Part shown: positions 49,969-58,497 of the stretch, one piece after another | How positions within the stretch are numbered: position 1 is the stretch's first letter | Layout of the letters: every line of letters starts with the position of its first letter | Source: Streptomyces sp. NBC_00620 | GTDB lineage: Bacteria > Actinomycetota > Actinomycetes > Streptomycetales > Streptomycetaceae | Direction of reading: 5' to 3' | Assembly: GCF_026341825.1 (NCBI RefSeq) | Contig: NZ_JAPENY010000002.1 | Coordinates: 1-64,000 of the forward strand | DNA length: 64,000 nt | The notes under the pieces: generated by a model | The model's input: the letters and a program-made list of their open reading frames with translations, nothing else | What the model was told of the DNA's origin: nothing | Database searches by the model: none | Position numbers and translations under genes: made by a program

Positions 49969-50966
49969 TCGGTCTCGCTGGGATAGCGGACGCCGATGCG
50001 GTCCCGGATCGTGTCGAGCGTCCGCATCACGGCGAGGGTGCCGTCGAGGGGGACGAGCGGGGACTCGGTCTCGCCGGCGCGCAGGGCTCGCATGACCTCG
50101 GCGGCCTCGTGCCTGAGGCTGTTGCGGGGGCCGTGCGTCGGCTCGGCAGTGAACTCCTCGGGTTCGCGGCCGTCGCGGTGCAGGACGAAACGGTCCGCGA
50201 AGAAGAAACCGTCCGGGATGTCGATGCGGCCCGCGGAGCCGGTGACCGAGGCGGCGACGGGGGTGCCGCCGTGAATGGAGCAGTGCACCGAAGCGAGAGC
50301 ACCGCTCTCCCAGGAGAGCAGTGCACCCGTCTGGAGATCAACGCCCTCGTCGGAGAGCACCGCTCTCGCGGAGACGTCCGTGGGCTCCCCGAGCAGCAGC
50401 TGCGCGAACGACACCGGGTAGACACCGAGATCGAGAAGCGCGCCGCCACCCTGCGCCGGGTCACGCAACCGGTGCGAGGGCGGGAACGGCCCCGCCAGCC
50501 CGAAGTCGGCCTGCACCGTGCGCACGTCACCGATCACACCGTCGTCGACGAGCGCCTTGAGCCGCCGGATGACGGGATTGCAGTACATCCACATGGCCTC
50601 CATCAAGAACCGGTCGTGCCGCCGCGCGAGCGCGACCAGCTCCTCCGCCTCGCCCGAGTTCAGCGTGAACGCCTTCTCGCACAGCACATGGCGCCCCGCC
50701 TCCAGACACATCCCGGCCGCGGCCCGGTGCGCCGAGTGCGGAGTGGCGACGTACACGATGTCGACGTCCGCGTCCTCGGCGAGCGACGCCCAGTCCCCGT
50801 ACGCCTTCGGTATCCCGAACCGTTCCGCGAACGCCTTCGCCGAGGCGTCCGTCCGCGAGGCCACGGCCACCACCTCGGCGTCCGCCATGTCCACCAGGTC
50901 CGCCGTGAACGCCGCAGCGATCCCGCCCGTCGCCAGAATCCCCCACCGCACGCGATCCACTGCCAT
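49965..50966 (-). CDS. Gfo/Idh/MocA family oxidoreductase
   Basis: A 333-aa enzyme with the N-terminal NAD(P) fold WGILATGGIAAAFTADL, VYVATPHSAH and the catalytic CEKAFTLNSGEAEELV (EK-P-type lysine motif), followed by the large C-terminal sheet domain (DLGVYPVSFAQLLLGEP). It oxidises or reduces a sugar, inositol or similar polyol. The ATG chosen has GAGGGA upstream. It is divergent from the Bcr/CflA gene with 92 bases between. Confidence 0.88.
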   Translation of the reverse strand: MAVDRVRWGILATGGIAAAFTADLVDMADAEVVAVASRTDASAKAFAERFGIPKAYGDWASLAEDADVDIVYVATPHSAHRAAAGMCLEAGRHVLCEKAFTLNSGEAEELVALARRHDRFLMEAMWMYCNPVIRRLKALVDDGVIGDVRTVQADFGLAGPFPPSHRLRDPAQGGGALLDLGVYPVSFAQLLLGEPTDVSARAVLSDEGVDLQTGALLSWESGALASVHCSIHGGTPVAASVTGSAGRIDIPDGFFFADRFVLHRDGREPEEFTAEPTHGPRNSLRHEAAEVMRALRAGETESPLVPLDGTLAVMRTLDTIRDRIGVRYPSETD

Positions 50967-51058
50967 CCCCGGTCCCTCGCTCTGTGACCTCTGTGACCCC
51001 GAACACTCTGTTCGAACTGAGAGCATAGGTGGCGGATTACTCGGAGAGGGAGGGGCAC

Positions 51059-52387
51059 ATGCCCGAGCGTGGCCGTACCACGCGGGACCAGGAGAGCCCG
51101 GGGGGCGACATAGCGAAGACGGCGGTAGCCGTACCGCCGGGCGTACGGGACACCGCCGCCCTCCGCCGCACCGGACTCCTCGTCACCCTGATCCTCGGCG
51201 GGCTCGCCGCCACACCCCCGCTCGCGATGGACATGTACCTCCCGGCGCTGCCGGAGGTCACGAACTCCCTGCACGCCCCCGCCGCGACCGTGCAGCTCAC
51301 CCTCACCGCCTGCCTCGCGGGCATGGCGTTCGGACAGCTGGTCGTCGGCCCGATGAGCGACAGGTGGGGGCGGCGCAGGCCACTGCTCGTGGGCCTGCTC
51401 GGCTACATCGTCGCCACCGCCCTCTGCGCCGTCGCCCCGAACATCGAAACCCTCGTCGCCTTCCGCCTGGCCCAGGGCCTCGCGGGCGCGGCCGGAATCG
51501 TCATCGCGCGGGCGGTCGTACGCGATCTGCACGACGGCATGGCGATGGCCCGCTTCTTCTCCACGCTCATGCTGGTCTCCGGCGTCGCCCCGATCATCGC
51601 GCCGCTCATCGGCGGGCAGGTCCTGCGCGTCACCGACTGGCGGGGCGTGTTCATGGTCCTCACGGTGGTCGGCATCGCGCTCACCGCGGTCGTCTGGTTC
51701 CGGCTGCCCGAGACCCTCCCGCCCGGTGAGCGGCACAGCGGCGGCGTGGGCGAGGCGCTGCGCGCGATGCGCGGACTGCTCGCCGACCGGATCTTCGCGG
51801 GCTACATGCTCACCGGCGGGTTCACCTTCGCCGCGCTGTTCGCGTACATATCCGCCTCGCCCTTCGTGATCCAGGAGATCTACGGCGCCTCCCCGCAGAC
51901 CTTCAGCCTGCTCTTCGGCGTCAACTCCGTCGGCCTGGTGATCGTCGGCCAGATCAACGGCAAGATCCTGGTCGGCCGGGTCGGTCTCGACAAGGTTCTC
52001 GCCGTCGGCCTCGCGGTCATCACGCTCGCCGCGACCGCGCTGCTGCTGATGTCCACCGGCGTCCTCGGCGAGGCCGGGCTCGTTCCGGTCGCCGCCGCGC
52101 TGTTCGTGCTGATGTCCGCGATGGGCGTGGCCCTGCCCAACACCCAGGCACTCGCGCTGATGCGCGTCCGGCACGCCGCGGGTTCCGCTTCCGCGCTCCT
52201 GGGCACCTCCTCCTTCCTCGTCGGCGCGATCGCCTCACCCCTCGTCGGCATCGCCGGGGAGCGCACCGCCGTCCCGATGGCCGTCGTCCAACTGGCCGCA
52301 GTACTGGTGGCGGCCGCCTGCTTCGTGGGACTGTGCCGTCCCTGGCAGGGAAGACGCACATCGGACGGAAAGGCGGCGGACAGCTGA
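51059..52387 (+). CDS. Bcr/CflA-family multidrug efflux MFS transporter
   Basis: A 442-aa transporter with 12 helices. TPPLAMDMYLPALPEVTNSL is the Bcr/CflA first-helix signature; GPMSDRWGRRRPLLVGLL is motif A and PIIAPLIGGQVL motif C of drug/proton antiporters. GAGGGAGGGG lies before the ATG; a GTG 30 bases earlier is less likely. The serine hydrolase gene begins inside its end, so the two are cotranscribed. Confidence 0.88.
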   Translation: MPERGRTTRDQESPGGDIAKTAVAVPPGVRDTAALRRTGLLVTLILGGLAATPPLAMDMYLPALPEVTNSLHAPAATVQLTLTACLAGMAFGQLVVGPMSDRWGRRRPLLVGLLGYIVATALCAVAPNIETLVAFRLAQGLAGAAGIVIARAVVRDLHDGMAMARFFSTLMLVSGVAPIIAPLIGGQVLRVTDWRGVFMVLTVVGIALTAVVWFRLPETLPPGERHSGGVGEALRAMRGLLADRIFAGYMLTGGFTFAALFAYISASPFVIQEIYGASPQTFSLLFGVNSVGLVIVGQINGKILVGRVGLDKVLAVGLAVITLAATALLLMSTGVLGEAGLVPVAAALFVLMSAMGVALPNTQALALMRVRHAAGSASALLGTSSFLVGAIASPLVGIAGERTAVPMAVVQLAAVLVAAACFVGLCRPWQGRRTSDGKAADS

Positions 52388-53514
52388 GCGCACCGAGACT
52401 GCGCATCGACACACCGGAACGGGCCGGGCTCGACCCCGGAGAACTGAAGCATCTCGTACGGGAGGTCCACGCCCTCACGGGCGGGGCGGACCCCTGGGCC
52501 GCGGGCGCCGTGCTGGTCGCCGGGCGCGGCCCGGTCATCGCCGTCGAGGAGGCCGCGGGGTGGGCGGTCCGCTACGCCTCCTACGACCAGGAGACGGACA
52601 CGGGGGTCGAACTGCCGCCCGGGGCACGGGTTCCCATGACCGCCCACACCCCCTTCGACCTCGCCTCCCTCACCAAGCTGTTCACGGCGGTCGCCGCGGT
52701 GCAGCAGCTGGAGCGGGGCACGCTCGGCATCGACGCGCGGGTCGGCGCGTATCTGCCGGACTTCCGGGCGGCCGCCGAACACGGCATCACCGTACGGCAG
52801 TTGCTCACCCACACCTCCGGGCTGCGGCCCGAACTCCCGCTGTACGACTGCCCGGACGACCGGGCGCGGCTCACGATGCTCCGTGCGGAGGCGCCCGTGT
52901 CGGAGCCGGGGGAGTACGTCTACTCGGACGTGAATCTGCTCCTCCTCCAGTACGTCCTTGAGCGCACCACCGGGCGAGCCCTTGACGTCCTCGTGCGTGA
53001 CGGGATCACCCGGCCGCTCGGGATGACGGCCACCCGCTTCGGGCCGTGTCCGGGGGCCGCGGCGACGGAGGATCAGCGGTGGCCGTGGGCCAAGGCCGAC
53101 CGGGGCATGCTCCGTGGTGTCGTCCACGACGAGAACGCCTGGGCCCTCGGGGGTGTGGCCGGTCATGCCGGCCTCTTCTCCACGGGCCGCGACCTCGCCG
53201 TCTTCTGCCGCACCCTCCTCGCGGGCGGCTCCTACGGCCCCGCCCGCATCCTCGGCCCCGACTTCGTCGAACTCATGCTCACCCCGCCCGGTCTCGGCTT
53301 CGCCCTCGACCAGGCCTGGTTCATGGGCGGGCTCGCGGGGCGTGGTGCGGCGGGGCACACGGGGTTCACGGGGACGTCGTTGGTGCTGGATCCGGCGACG
53401 GACACGTTCGTGGTGCTGCTGGCGAATACGGTGCATCCGCGGCGCCGGGCCGCCGACAGCGCGCCAAGGGCGGCGGTGGGGACTCGGGTTGCGCGGGCGG
53501 TGCGGGGGACTTGA
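52333..53514 (+). CDS. serine hydrolase, beta-lactamase/class C-PBP fold
   Basis: A serine hydrolase of up to 393 aa with S-x-x-K in FDLASLTKLFTAVAAVQQLE, Y-S-x-N in YVYSDVNLLLLQYVLE and H-T-G in AGHTGFTGTSLVLDP; QLLTHTSGL is typical of the family. It acts on D-Ala peptides, esters or beta-lactams; no signal peptide is visible, so it should be cytoplasmic. The start is unsure: this GTG overlaps the transporter by 55 bases without a good ribosome site, while CTG at 52384 (LSAPRLR) would give a simple stop-start overlap. Confidence 0.85.
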   Translation: MPSLAGKTHIGRKGGGQLSAPRLRIDTPERAGLDPGELKHLVREVHALTGGADPWAAGAVLVAGRGPVIAVEEAAGWAVRYASYDQETDTGVELPPGARVPMTAHTPFDLASLTKLFTAVAAVQQLERGTLGIDARVGAYLPDFRAAAEHGITVRQLLTHTSGLRPELPLYDCPDDRARLTMLRAEAPVSEPGEYVYSDVNLLLLQYVLERTTGRALDVLVRDGITRPLGMTATRFGPCPGAAATEDQRWPWAKADRGMLRGVVHDENAWALGGVAGHAGLFSTGRDLAVFCRTLLAGGSYGPARILGPDFVELMLTPPGLGFALDQAWFMGGLAGRGAAGHTGFTGTSLVLDPATDTFVVLLANTVHPRRRAADSAPRAAVGTRVARAVRGT

Positions 53515-53522
53515 GGCGTTTC

Positions 53523-53674
53523 TTCGCCCCCTCCGCCCCTACCCGTCCCTTGCTTCCGGGCTACGCCCGGTTTCAGCCCGTCCGGCGTTTGAGGACGAGG
53601 CCGTCCAGGCCGACAGTGGGGGTCTGGGGGCGGCAGCCCCCAGAAACGGGACGGGTAGGGGCGGAGGGGGCGAA
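53523..53674. repeat. 152-bp MITE-like element with perfect 27-bp inverted ends
   Basis: TTCGCCCCCTCCGCCCCTAC at the left and its exact complement at the right are the outer parts of perfect 27-bp inverted repeats (53523-53549 and 53648-53674). Inside are TCAGCCCGTCCGGCGTTTGA and GGGGGTCTGGGGGCGGCAGC, which I recognise as a sequence dispersed widely in Streptomyces genomes. It encodes nothing, sits between two genes and could fold into one long hairpin that stops transcription. Confidence 0.85.
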
Positions 53675-53720
53675 AACCCACCCCACCCCAGCCCCCACCC
53701 CCCGACCGTAGAATCACGAC

Positions 53721-54707
53721 GTGAACGCCGCCCCCGCCGAAACCCTCCGCACCGCCCTCGCCGGCCTCCTCGACGGCCTCCCCCCGAAGGCAGCCACCCA
53801 GGCGGTCGAGCGGCTGATCGCGAACTACCGGGGCCGCACCCCCACCCACACCCCGATCCTCCGCGACCGCGAGGACGTGATCGCGTACGCCGCGTACCGG
53901 ATGCCCGCGACCTTCGAGGCGGTACGCACGGCACTGGACGCGTTCGCGGACGCGGCCCCGGGCTGGGCGCCCGACAGCCACGTGGACATCGGCGGCGGCA
54001 CCGGCGCCGCGACCTGGGCGGTGAACGCGACCTGGGAGGGCACGCGCCCGGTGACGGTCCTCGACTGGGCCGAACCGGCGCTCGCACTGGGCCGGGAAAT
54101 CGCCGCGGCGAACCCGGAGTTGAAGGCCGCCGAGTGGCACCGCTCTCGTATCGGAGCGGCGCTCACCATCGAGAGCACTGATCTCGTCACCGTCTCCTAC
54201 GTCCTCGGCGAGCTGGCCGACGCCGACCGCGCCTCCGTGGTCGACGCCGCCGCGTCCGCCGCCCAGGCCGTCGTGATCATCGAACCCGGCACCCCCGACG
54301 GCTACGCCCGCGTCATCGACGCCCGCGACCGCCTGATCGCCGCCGGGTTCCGGATCGCCGCGCCCTGTCCGCACAGCGCACGCTGCCCCATCGTCCCCGG
54401 CGAGGACTGGTGCCACTTCTCGGCCCGGGTCAGCCGTTCCTCCCTGCACCGCCAGGTCAAGGGCGGCTCCCTGCCGTACGAGGACGAGAAGTTCAGCTAT
54501 GTCGCCGCGACCCGCTTCCCGCCGGCCCCGGCCCCCTCCCGCGTCGTCCGCAAGCCCCAGATCCGCAAGGGCCAGGTACTCCTGGAACTGTGCGAGCCCG
54601 ACGAGTCCCTGCGCCGGGAGACGGTGACCAAGCGCCACGGCCTGCTGTACCGGGCGGCCCGAGACGCAGCCTGGGGCGACGCCTGGCCGCCGCCCCAGGG
54701 TGACTAA
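53721..54707 (+). CDS. Rsm22-like small ribosomal subunit methyltransferase
   Basis: A 328-aa protein with the Rsm22 layout: N-terminal helices (ERLIANYRG, DVIAYAAYRMPATFEAV), SAM-binding VDIGGGTGAATWAV, LVTVSYVLGEL and a Cys cluster CPHSARCPIVPGEDWCHFSA for a metal. Mitochondrial Rsm22 helps small-subunit rRNA methylation and assembly; the bacterial role is less certain. The GTG start has only a weak ribosome site. The stop overlaps the stop of the convergent DUF6243 gene. Confidence 0.87.
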   Translation: MNAAPAETLRTALAGLLDGLPPKAATQAVERLIANYRGRTPTHTPILRDREDVIAYAAYRMPATFEAVRTALDAFADAAPGWAPDSHVDIGGGTGAATWAVNATWEGTRPVTVLDWAEPALALGREIAAANPELKAAEWHRSRIGAALTIESTDLVTVSYVLGELADADRASVVDAAASAAQAVVIIEPGTPDGYARVIDARDRLIAAGFRIAAPCPHSARCPIVPGEDWCHFSARVSRSSLHRQVKGGSLPYEDEKFSYVAATRFPPAPAPSRVVRKPQIRKGQVLLELCEPDESLRRETVTKRHGLLYRAARDAAWGDAWPPPQGD

Positions 54708-54946
54708 CCCCGCTCCTCCTCCGCACGGTCCTCCGCGTGGCCATCCGCGCGTTCCTCCGCACGTCCGTCCACAGGTCCCTCCGCGCGGCCCTCCTGCAGC
54801 CTGCGCAGCAGCTCCCGCTTCTGGCTCTGCGGATCCTGGCCCCCGCCGACCTGCTTGCCCCGGCCCCCGCCGCGCAGCGCCTTGCGGCCCAGGTTGCTGC
54901 GGGTTCCGCCGACGCCCAGCATGTTTCCGTTTCCGCCCCGGCTCAT
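54704..54946 (-). CDS. DUF6243 family protein
   Basis: An 80-aa basic-then-acidic protein. The N-terminus NMLGVGGTRSNLGRKALRGG and the SQKRELLRRL segment identify DUF6243, a Streptomyces family of unknown function. The C-terminal 25 residues are Glu/Asp/Arg/Ala-rich repeats. It is divergent from a TetR gene with two palindromes between, so the TetR protein probably controls it. Confidence 0.8.
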   Translation of the reverse strand: MSRGGNGNMLGVGGTRSNLGRKALRGGGRGKQVGGGQDPQSQKRELLRRLQEGRAEGPVDGRAEERADGHAEDRAEEERG

Positions 54947-54970
54947 CTCGGTCTCCCTCTCCGGTCAGCA

Positions 54971-55028
54971 GCGAGACGGTTCGTCTCGCCCGATGCTCAC
55001 CACTGTCCGGCGAGACGCATCGTCTTGT
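54971..55028. promoter_or_regulatory. two TetR operator candidates in the DUF6243/TetR divergent region
   Basis: GCGAGACG-GTT-CGTCTCGC (54971-54989) is a perfect palindrome; GCGAGACGCATCGTCTTGT (55010-55028) is an imperfect copy 39 bases away centre to centre. Paired GAGACG/CGTCTC boxes are typical TetR-family operators. They cover the likely promoters of both genes, suggesting autorepression. Confidence 0.75.
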
Positions 55029-55048
55029 CAACCTGATAAATTCGCCCC

Positions 55049-55720
55049 ATGGTCCAGAAGCCGCCCGTCCAGAAGCCCTCCCCGTCCTCGGGCAAGCCCA
55101 CCCCCGACTCCACCCGCCGCAGCGAGAAGTCCCGCCGCGCGATCTACGACGCCGCCCTCGCCCTCGTCGGCGAGGTCGGCTACCCGAAGACCACCATCGA
55201 GGGCATCGCCGCCCGCGCCGGCGTCGGCAAGCAGACGATCTACCGCTGGTGGTCCTCGAAGGCCGAGGTGCTCCTGGAGGCGTTCATCGACCTCAGCGCC
55301 CAGGCGGCGGAGGCCGCGGCCCGGCCCGAGATCCTGGGGGAGCAGGCGGCGTACGAGATCCCGGACACCGGTGATCTGGAGGCCGACCTCAAGCTGGTCC
55401 TGCGTGCCACCGTCGACGAGCTCCTCGACCCCAAGTTCGAGGTCCCCTCGCGTGCGCTGGCCGCCGAGGGCGTCGTCAACAAGGAGGTGGGCGTCGAGTT
55501 CGTGACCAAGCTCCTCGAACCCCAGCTCCAGCTGTACGTGAAGCGGCTGCGCTCCGCCCAGGACGCCGGCCAGGTGCGCCAGGACATCGACCTGCGCATC
55601 GCCCTGGAGCTCTGGGTCTCCCCGCTCGCCCAGCGCTGGCTCCAGCACACCGGCCCGATCACCTACGACTACACGGACGCCCTCGTCGACTACGCCCTCC
55701 ACGGCCTCGCCCCACGCTGA
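55049..55720 (+). CDS. TetR/AcrR family regulator
   Basis: A 223-aa repressor. The helix-turn-helix is at residues ~30-75 (SRRAIYDAALALVGEVGYPK; TIEGIAARAGVGKQTIYRWW), followed by an all-helical ligand domain ending YDYTDALVDYALHGLAPR (TetR_C-type). It is divergent from DUF6243 and has two operator-like palindromes upstream. The ligand is not known. Confidence 0.9.
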   Translation: MVQKPPVQKPSPSSGKPTPDSTRRSEKSRRAIYDAALALVGEVGYPKTTIEGIAARAGVGKQTIYRWWSSKAEVLLEAFIDLSAQAAEAAARPEILGEQAAYEIPDTGDLEADLKLVLRATVDELLDPKFEVPSRALAAEGVVNKEVGVEFVTKLLEPQLQLYVKRLRSAQDAGQVRQDIDLRIALELWVSPLAQRWLQHTGPITYDYTDALVDYALHGLAPR

Positions 55721-55891
55721 GCGCTACCGAGACGGCGAGATAAATCACACCAAAGCATGCAAACAGGCCTGATTCCGGCCGAGAGCGCATCGCCCCCACC
55801 CACCCCGGATGTCAGCTCTGGCCACCCGGGGCGCAGGATGGTGGGACCATAGGGCAAGACGTGGGGTATCTAGGGCTAGGCGAGGGGATAC

Positions 55892-56620
55892 ATGAGCGCA
55901 GAGTTCGGCCGCCGCTCAGGCGCGCAGGGCAGGATCTCCCAGTGGCTGCGTGGACGCCGTCCGAAGGAGACCGCCGATGGTGACGGCGGGCGTGAAGCCC
56001 TGCTGCTCGCCGCTGCCGCCGCCGGGCTGCCGCTCGCGCAGGCCGCGTACCCCTCCGGGTACCGGTGCTCCTGTGACCGCGTCGGCTGCCCCACCCCCGC
56101 GCGCCACCCCATCTCCTTCGCCTGGCAGACCCAGTCCACGACCGACCGCGCCCAGATCGAGCGGTGGGCCCGGCATCAGCCGCAGGCCAACTTCATCACC
56201 GCGACCGGCATGGTGCACGACGTCCTCGACGTACCGCTCGACGCGGGGCGCGAGGCGCTGGAGCGCCTGCTCGCCTCCGGTATCGACGTCGGACCCGTCG
56301 CCCAGTCCGGCGCCGACCGCATGCTCTTCTTCACGGCCACCCGCGGTACGCCCGAGGACGAGGACGAGTGGTGGCCCTGCGAGCTGGACTGCCACCCCGA
56401 GACGATGGACGAGCACCCGGGCCTGCGCTGGCACTGTCGCGGCTCGTACGTCCTGGTGCCGCCGGCCCAGCTCCCCGGTGACCTCTCGGTCGACTGGGTA
56501 CGAGGCCCCGAGCACCCCCTGCCGGACCCGCTCACCATCCTCGAAATCCTGACCGACGCCTGCGCCCGCTACGCCGGCGACGGCACGGAGCAGCTGGCGG
56601 CCTGGCCCCACCGGGGCTGA
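55892..56620 (+). CDS. bifunctional DNA primase/polymerase (prim-pol N-terminal) domain protein
   Basis: A 242-aa protein with the prim-pol pattern AAAAGLPLAQAAYPSGYRCS and a Cys-rich piece (CSCDRVGCPTPARHPISFAW) followed by WARHQPQANFITATG and VLDVPLDAGREALERLL. In Streptomyces this is a conserved chromosomal gene, not a phage primase. The usual catalytic D-x-D is here DVLDVP, so activity is doubtful and a structural or regulatory role is possible. The ATG follows GAGGGG. Confidence 0.8.
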   Translation: MSAEFGRRSGAQGRISQWLRGRRPKETADGDGGREALLLAAAAAGLPLAQAAYPSGYRCSCDRVGCPTPARHPISFAWQTQSTTDRAQIERWARHQPQANFITATGMVHDVLDVPLDAGREALERLLASGIDVGPVAQSGADRMLFFTATRGTPEDEDEWWPCELDCHPETMDEHPGLRWHCRGSYVLVPPAQLPGDLSVDWVRGPEHPLPDPLTILEILTDACARYAGDGTEQLAAWPHRG

Positions 56621-56634
56621 ACCGCCCGCCTCCG

Positions 56635-57657
56635 CTACTCGCCCTTCGCCCCCGTCAGCCCCTGCACCCGGCTCAGGAACTTCACCTGCTGGTCCCCCGA
56701 CCCCTTCGCCGGGTCGAGGACCGCCTCGTTGGCGACGAACTCCAGCGTGAGGGCCTGCTTCACCTCGCCCGTCATCAGGGCCTTGATGTTCGCGTCGGTG
56801 ACGTTGATGTCGACGCCCTGCGCGGCGGTCTGCTTCTCGAAGTGGCGGGTGGTGAAGAAGACCAGCGCGCCGCCGTCCTTGGTGCGCAGTCCGACGGGGG
56901 CGTAGTCACCGGAGTTGAGCGGCTCGTCGACGTACTGCCGGGCCAGGCCCGGCTTGCTCTCGTTCTTCTCGCGCAGGGCCCGCAACTCCGAGGTGTAGGC
57001 GCCGGGCGCGAAGGTGTCGCCGCCGCTCGCCAGATAGGTCGCGTACGCCTGGCCCAGCTTGTCCGGCTCGACCGCGAGGGCCGCGTCGTCCGCGGTGACC
57101 GGCTGCGCCCAGCCGTCCGCGTCCTTCTCGAACTCCGGTATGCCGTCGGCGGCGAGGACGGTCAGATACGAGGCCTCCCACACGTCGCTCGCGCTGCCCC
57201 GGGTGAACACGACCAGCCAACGGGTGTCGTCCGAGCCCTTGTTGGAGTCGGTGTCGGCCAGGAACCAGCGCGGCCAGCCCGCCTTCTCGGGGATGGTGAA
57301 CTTCGCGTCGGTCAGCTCCAGCGGAGAGTGCGCCGCGTTGCCTGCCGGGCTGTTCTTGTGCCCGGCCTCCAGCTTCGCGCCGTCGATGTCCGCGAGCGGG
57401 CCGGTGACCTGGCCGGCGTCCAGCGAGCGGTCGTACGCCTTGTCCGCCTCGTTGTACGCGGTGGTGAAGTCCTTGAGCGCGCGGGCGGCTTCCGCCCGGG
57501 TCGCCGCCGGCACGATCTCCCGCTCCCCGTGCACGACCACGCAGCCGCTCGCCGTCAAGGACAGAACGGTCACCGCGCCCGTCGCCAGGGCGAATTGGCC
57601 GCGACTACGAAGCCTTCGAATGGTGCGATCCCCGCGAACCCTGCGATCCCTGCTCAT
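56635..57657 (-). CDS. predicted lipoprotein at the end of the efe operon
   Basis: A 340-aa exported protein; the signal FALATGAVTVLSLTASGC ends in a lipobox. Two similar halves may exist (ADIDGAKLEAGHKNSPAG... and a C-terminal NVTDANIKALMTGEVKQALT). The family is unknown to me. Its start lies inside the FTR1 gene end (53-base overlap), with AGGGGAGGG about 12 bases upstream, so it is cotranscribed with the iron-uptake genes; a link to iron is only inferred from that. Confidence 0.65.
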   Translation of the reverse strand: MSRDRRVRGDRTIRRLRSRGQFALATGAVTVLSLTASGCVVVHGEREIVPAATRAEAARALKDFTTAYNEADKAYDRSLDAGQVTGPLADIDGAKLEAGHKNSPAGNAAHSPLELTDAKFTIPEKAGWPRWFLADTDSNKGSDDTRWLVVFTRGSASDVWEASYLTVLAADGIPEFEKDADGWAQPVTADDAALAVEPDKLGQAYATYLASGGDTFAPGAYTSELRALREKNESKPGLARQYVDEPLNSGDYAPVGLRTKDGGALVFFTTRHFEKQTAAQGVDINVTDANIKALMTGEVKQALTLEFVANEAVLDPAKGSGDQQVKFLSRVQGLTGAKGE

Positions 57658-58495
57658 CAGGCGTCTTCACCCTCCCCTTCCCGGAGGCGAACCCTACCGG
57701 GGCGAGGAAAATCGCGAGAGTCGGGATCAGGTACAGCGCCCACACCGTGACCTGGAGGACGGTCGGATCGGGTTGGAAGTTGAAGACGCCCTTGAGAAGG
57801 GTGCCGTACCAACTGTCCGGCGGGATGGCGCCGCTGATGTCGAACGCCTTGTTCGTCAGGCCCGGCAGGAAGTCGGCCTCCTGGAGATCGTGGAAGCCGT
57901 ACGCCAGCACGCCCGCGGCGACCACGACCAGCATGCCGCCGGTCCAGGTGAAGAACTTGGCCAGGTTGATGCGCAGCGCGCCGCGGTAGAACAGCCAGCC
58001 GAGCAGCACCGCCGTGGCGAGGCCGAGGAGCGCGCCGAGCAGCGGTTTGAACGTGCCGTCCTCGGAACCGGCCGCGTGCACCGAGGTCCACACGAACAGC
58101 GAGGTCTCCAGGCCCTCCCGGCCGACCGCCAGGAACGCGGTGGCCACCAGTGCCCCCGTGCCCATCAGCAGCGCCGAGTCCAGCTTGCCGTGCAGCTCCG
58201 CCTTCAGATGCCGGGCCGTGCGCCGCATCCAGAAGACCATCCAGGTCACCAGGCCCACGGCGACGATCGACAGCGAACCGCCGAGCAGCTCCTGCGCCTT
58301 GAACGTCATCTCCTGCGAGCCGTACTCCAGGGCGAAGCCGAAGCCGAGCGAGATCAGCACCGCGACGCCGATGCCGATCCAGATCGGCCGCAGCGCTTCA
58401 CGGTGCTCGGTCTTCACCAGATAGGCGACGAGGATGCAGACGACCAGGCTGGCTTCCAGCCCCTCGCGCAGGCCGATCAGATAGTTCGCGAACAC
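57605..58495 (-). CDS. efeU: FTR1-family ferric iron permease EfeU
   Basis: A 296-aa membrane protein with about seven helices and the two iron-binding R-E-G-x-E motifs: GLREGLEASL at the N-terminus and AVGREGLETSLF near residue 120. It carries iron across the membrane. The GTG has AAGGAGG seven bases upstream and lies 3 bases after the EfeB stop, which completes an EfeO-EfeB-EfeU operon. The C-terminal 30 residues (GSQGSRGSHHSKAS) are hydrophilic and overlap the lipoprotein gene. Confidence 0.92.
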   Translation of the reverse strand: MFANYLIGLREGLEASLVVCILVAYLVKTEHREALRPIWIGIGVAVLISLGFGFALEYGSQEMTFKAQELLGGSLSIVAVGLVTWMVFWMRRTARHLKAELHGKLDSALLMGTGALVATAFLAVGREGLETSLFVWTSVHAAGSEDGTFKPLLGALLGLATAVLLGWLFYRGALRINLAKFFTWTGGMLVVVAAGVLAYGFHDLQEADFLPGLTNKAFDISGAIPPDSWYGTLLKGVFNFQPDPTVLQVTVWALYLIPTLAIFLAPVGFASGKGRVKTPDEQGSQGSRGSHHSKAS

Positions 58496-58497
58496 GG

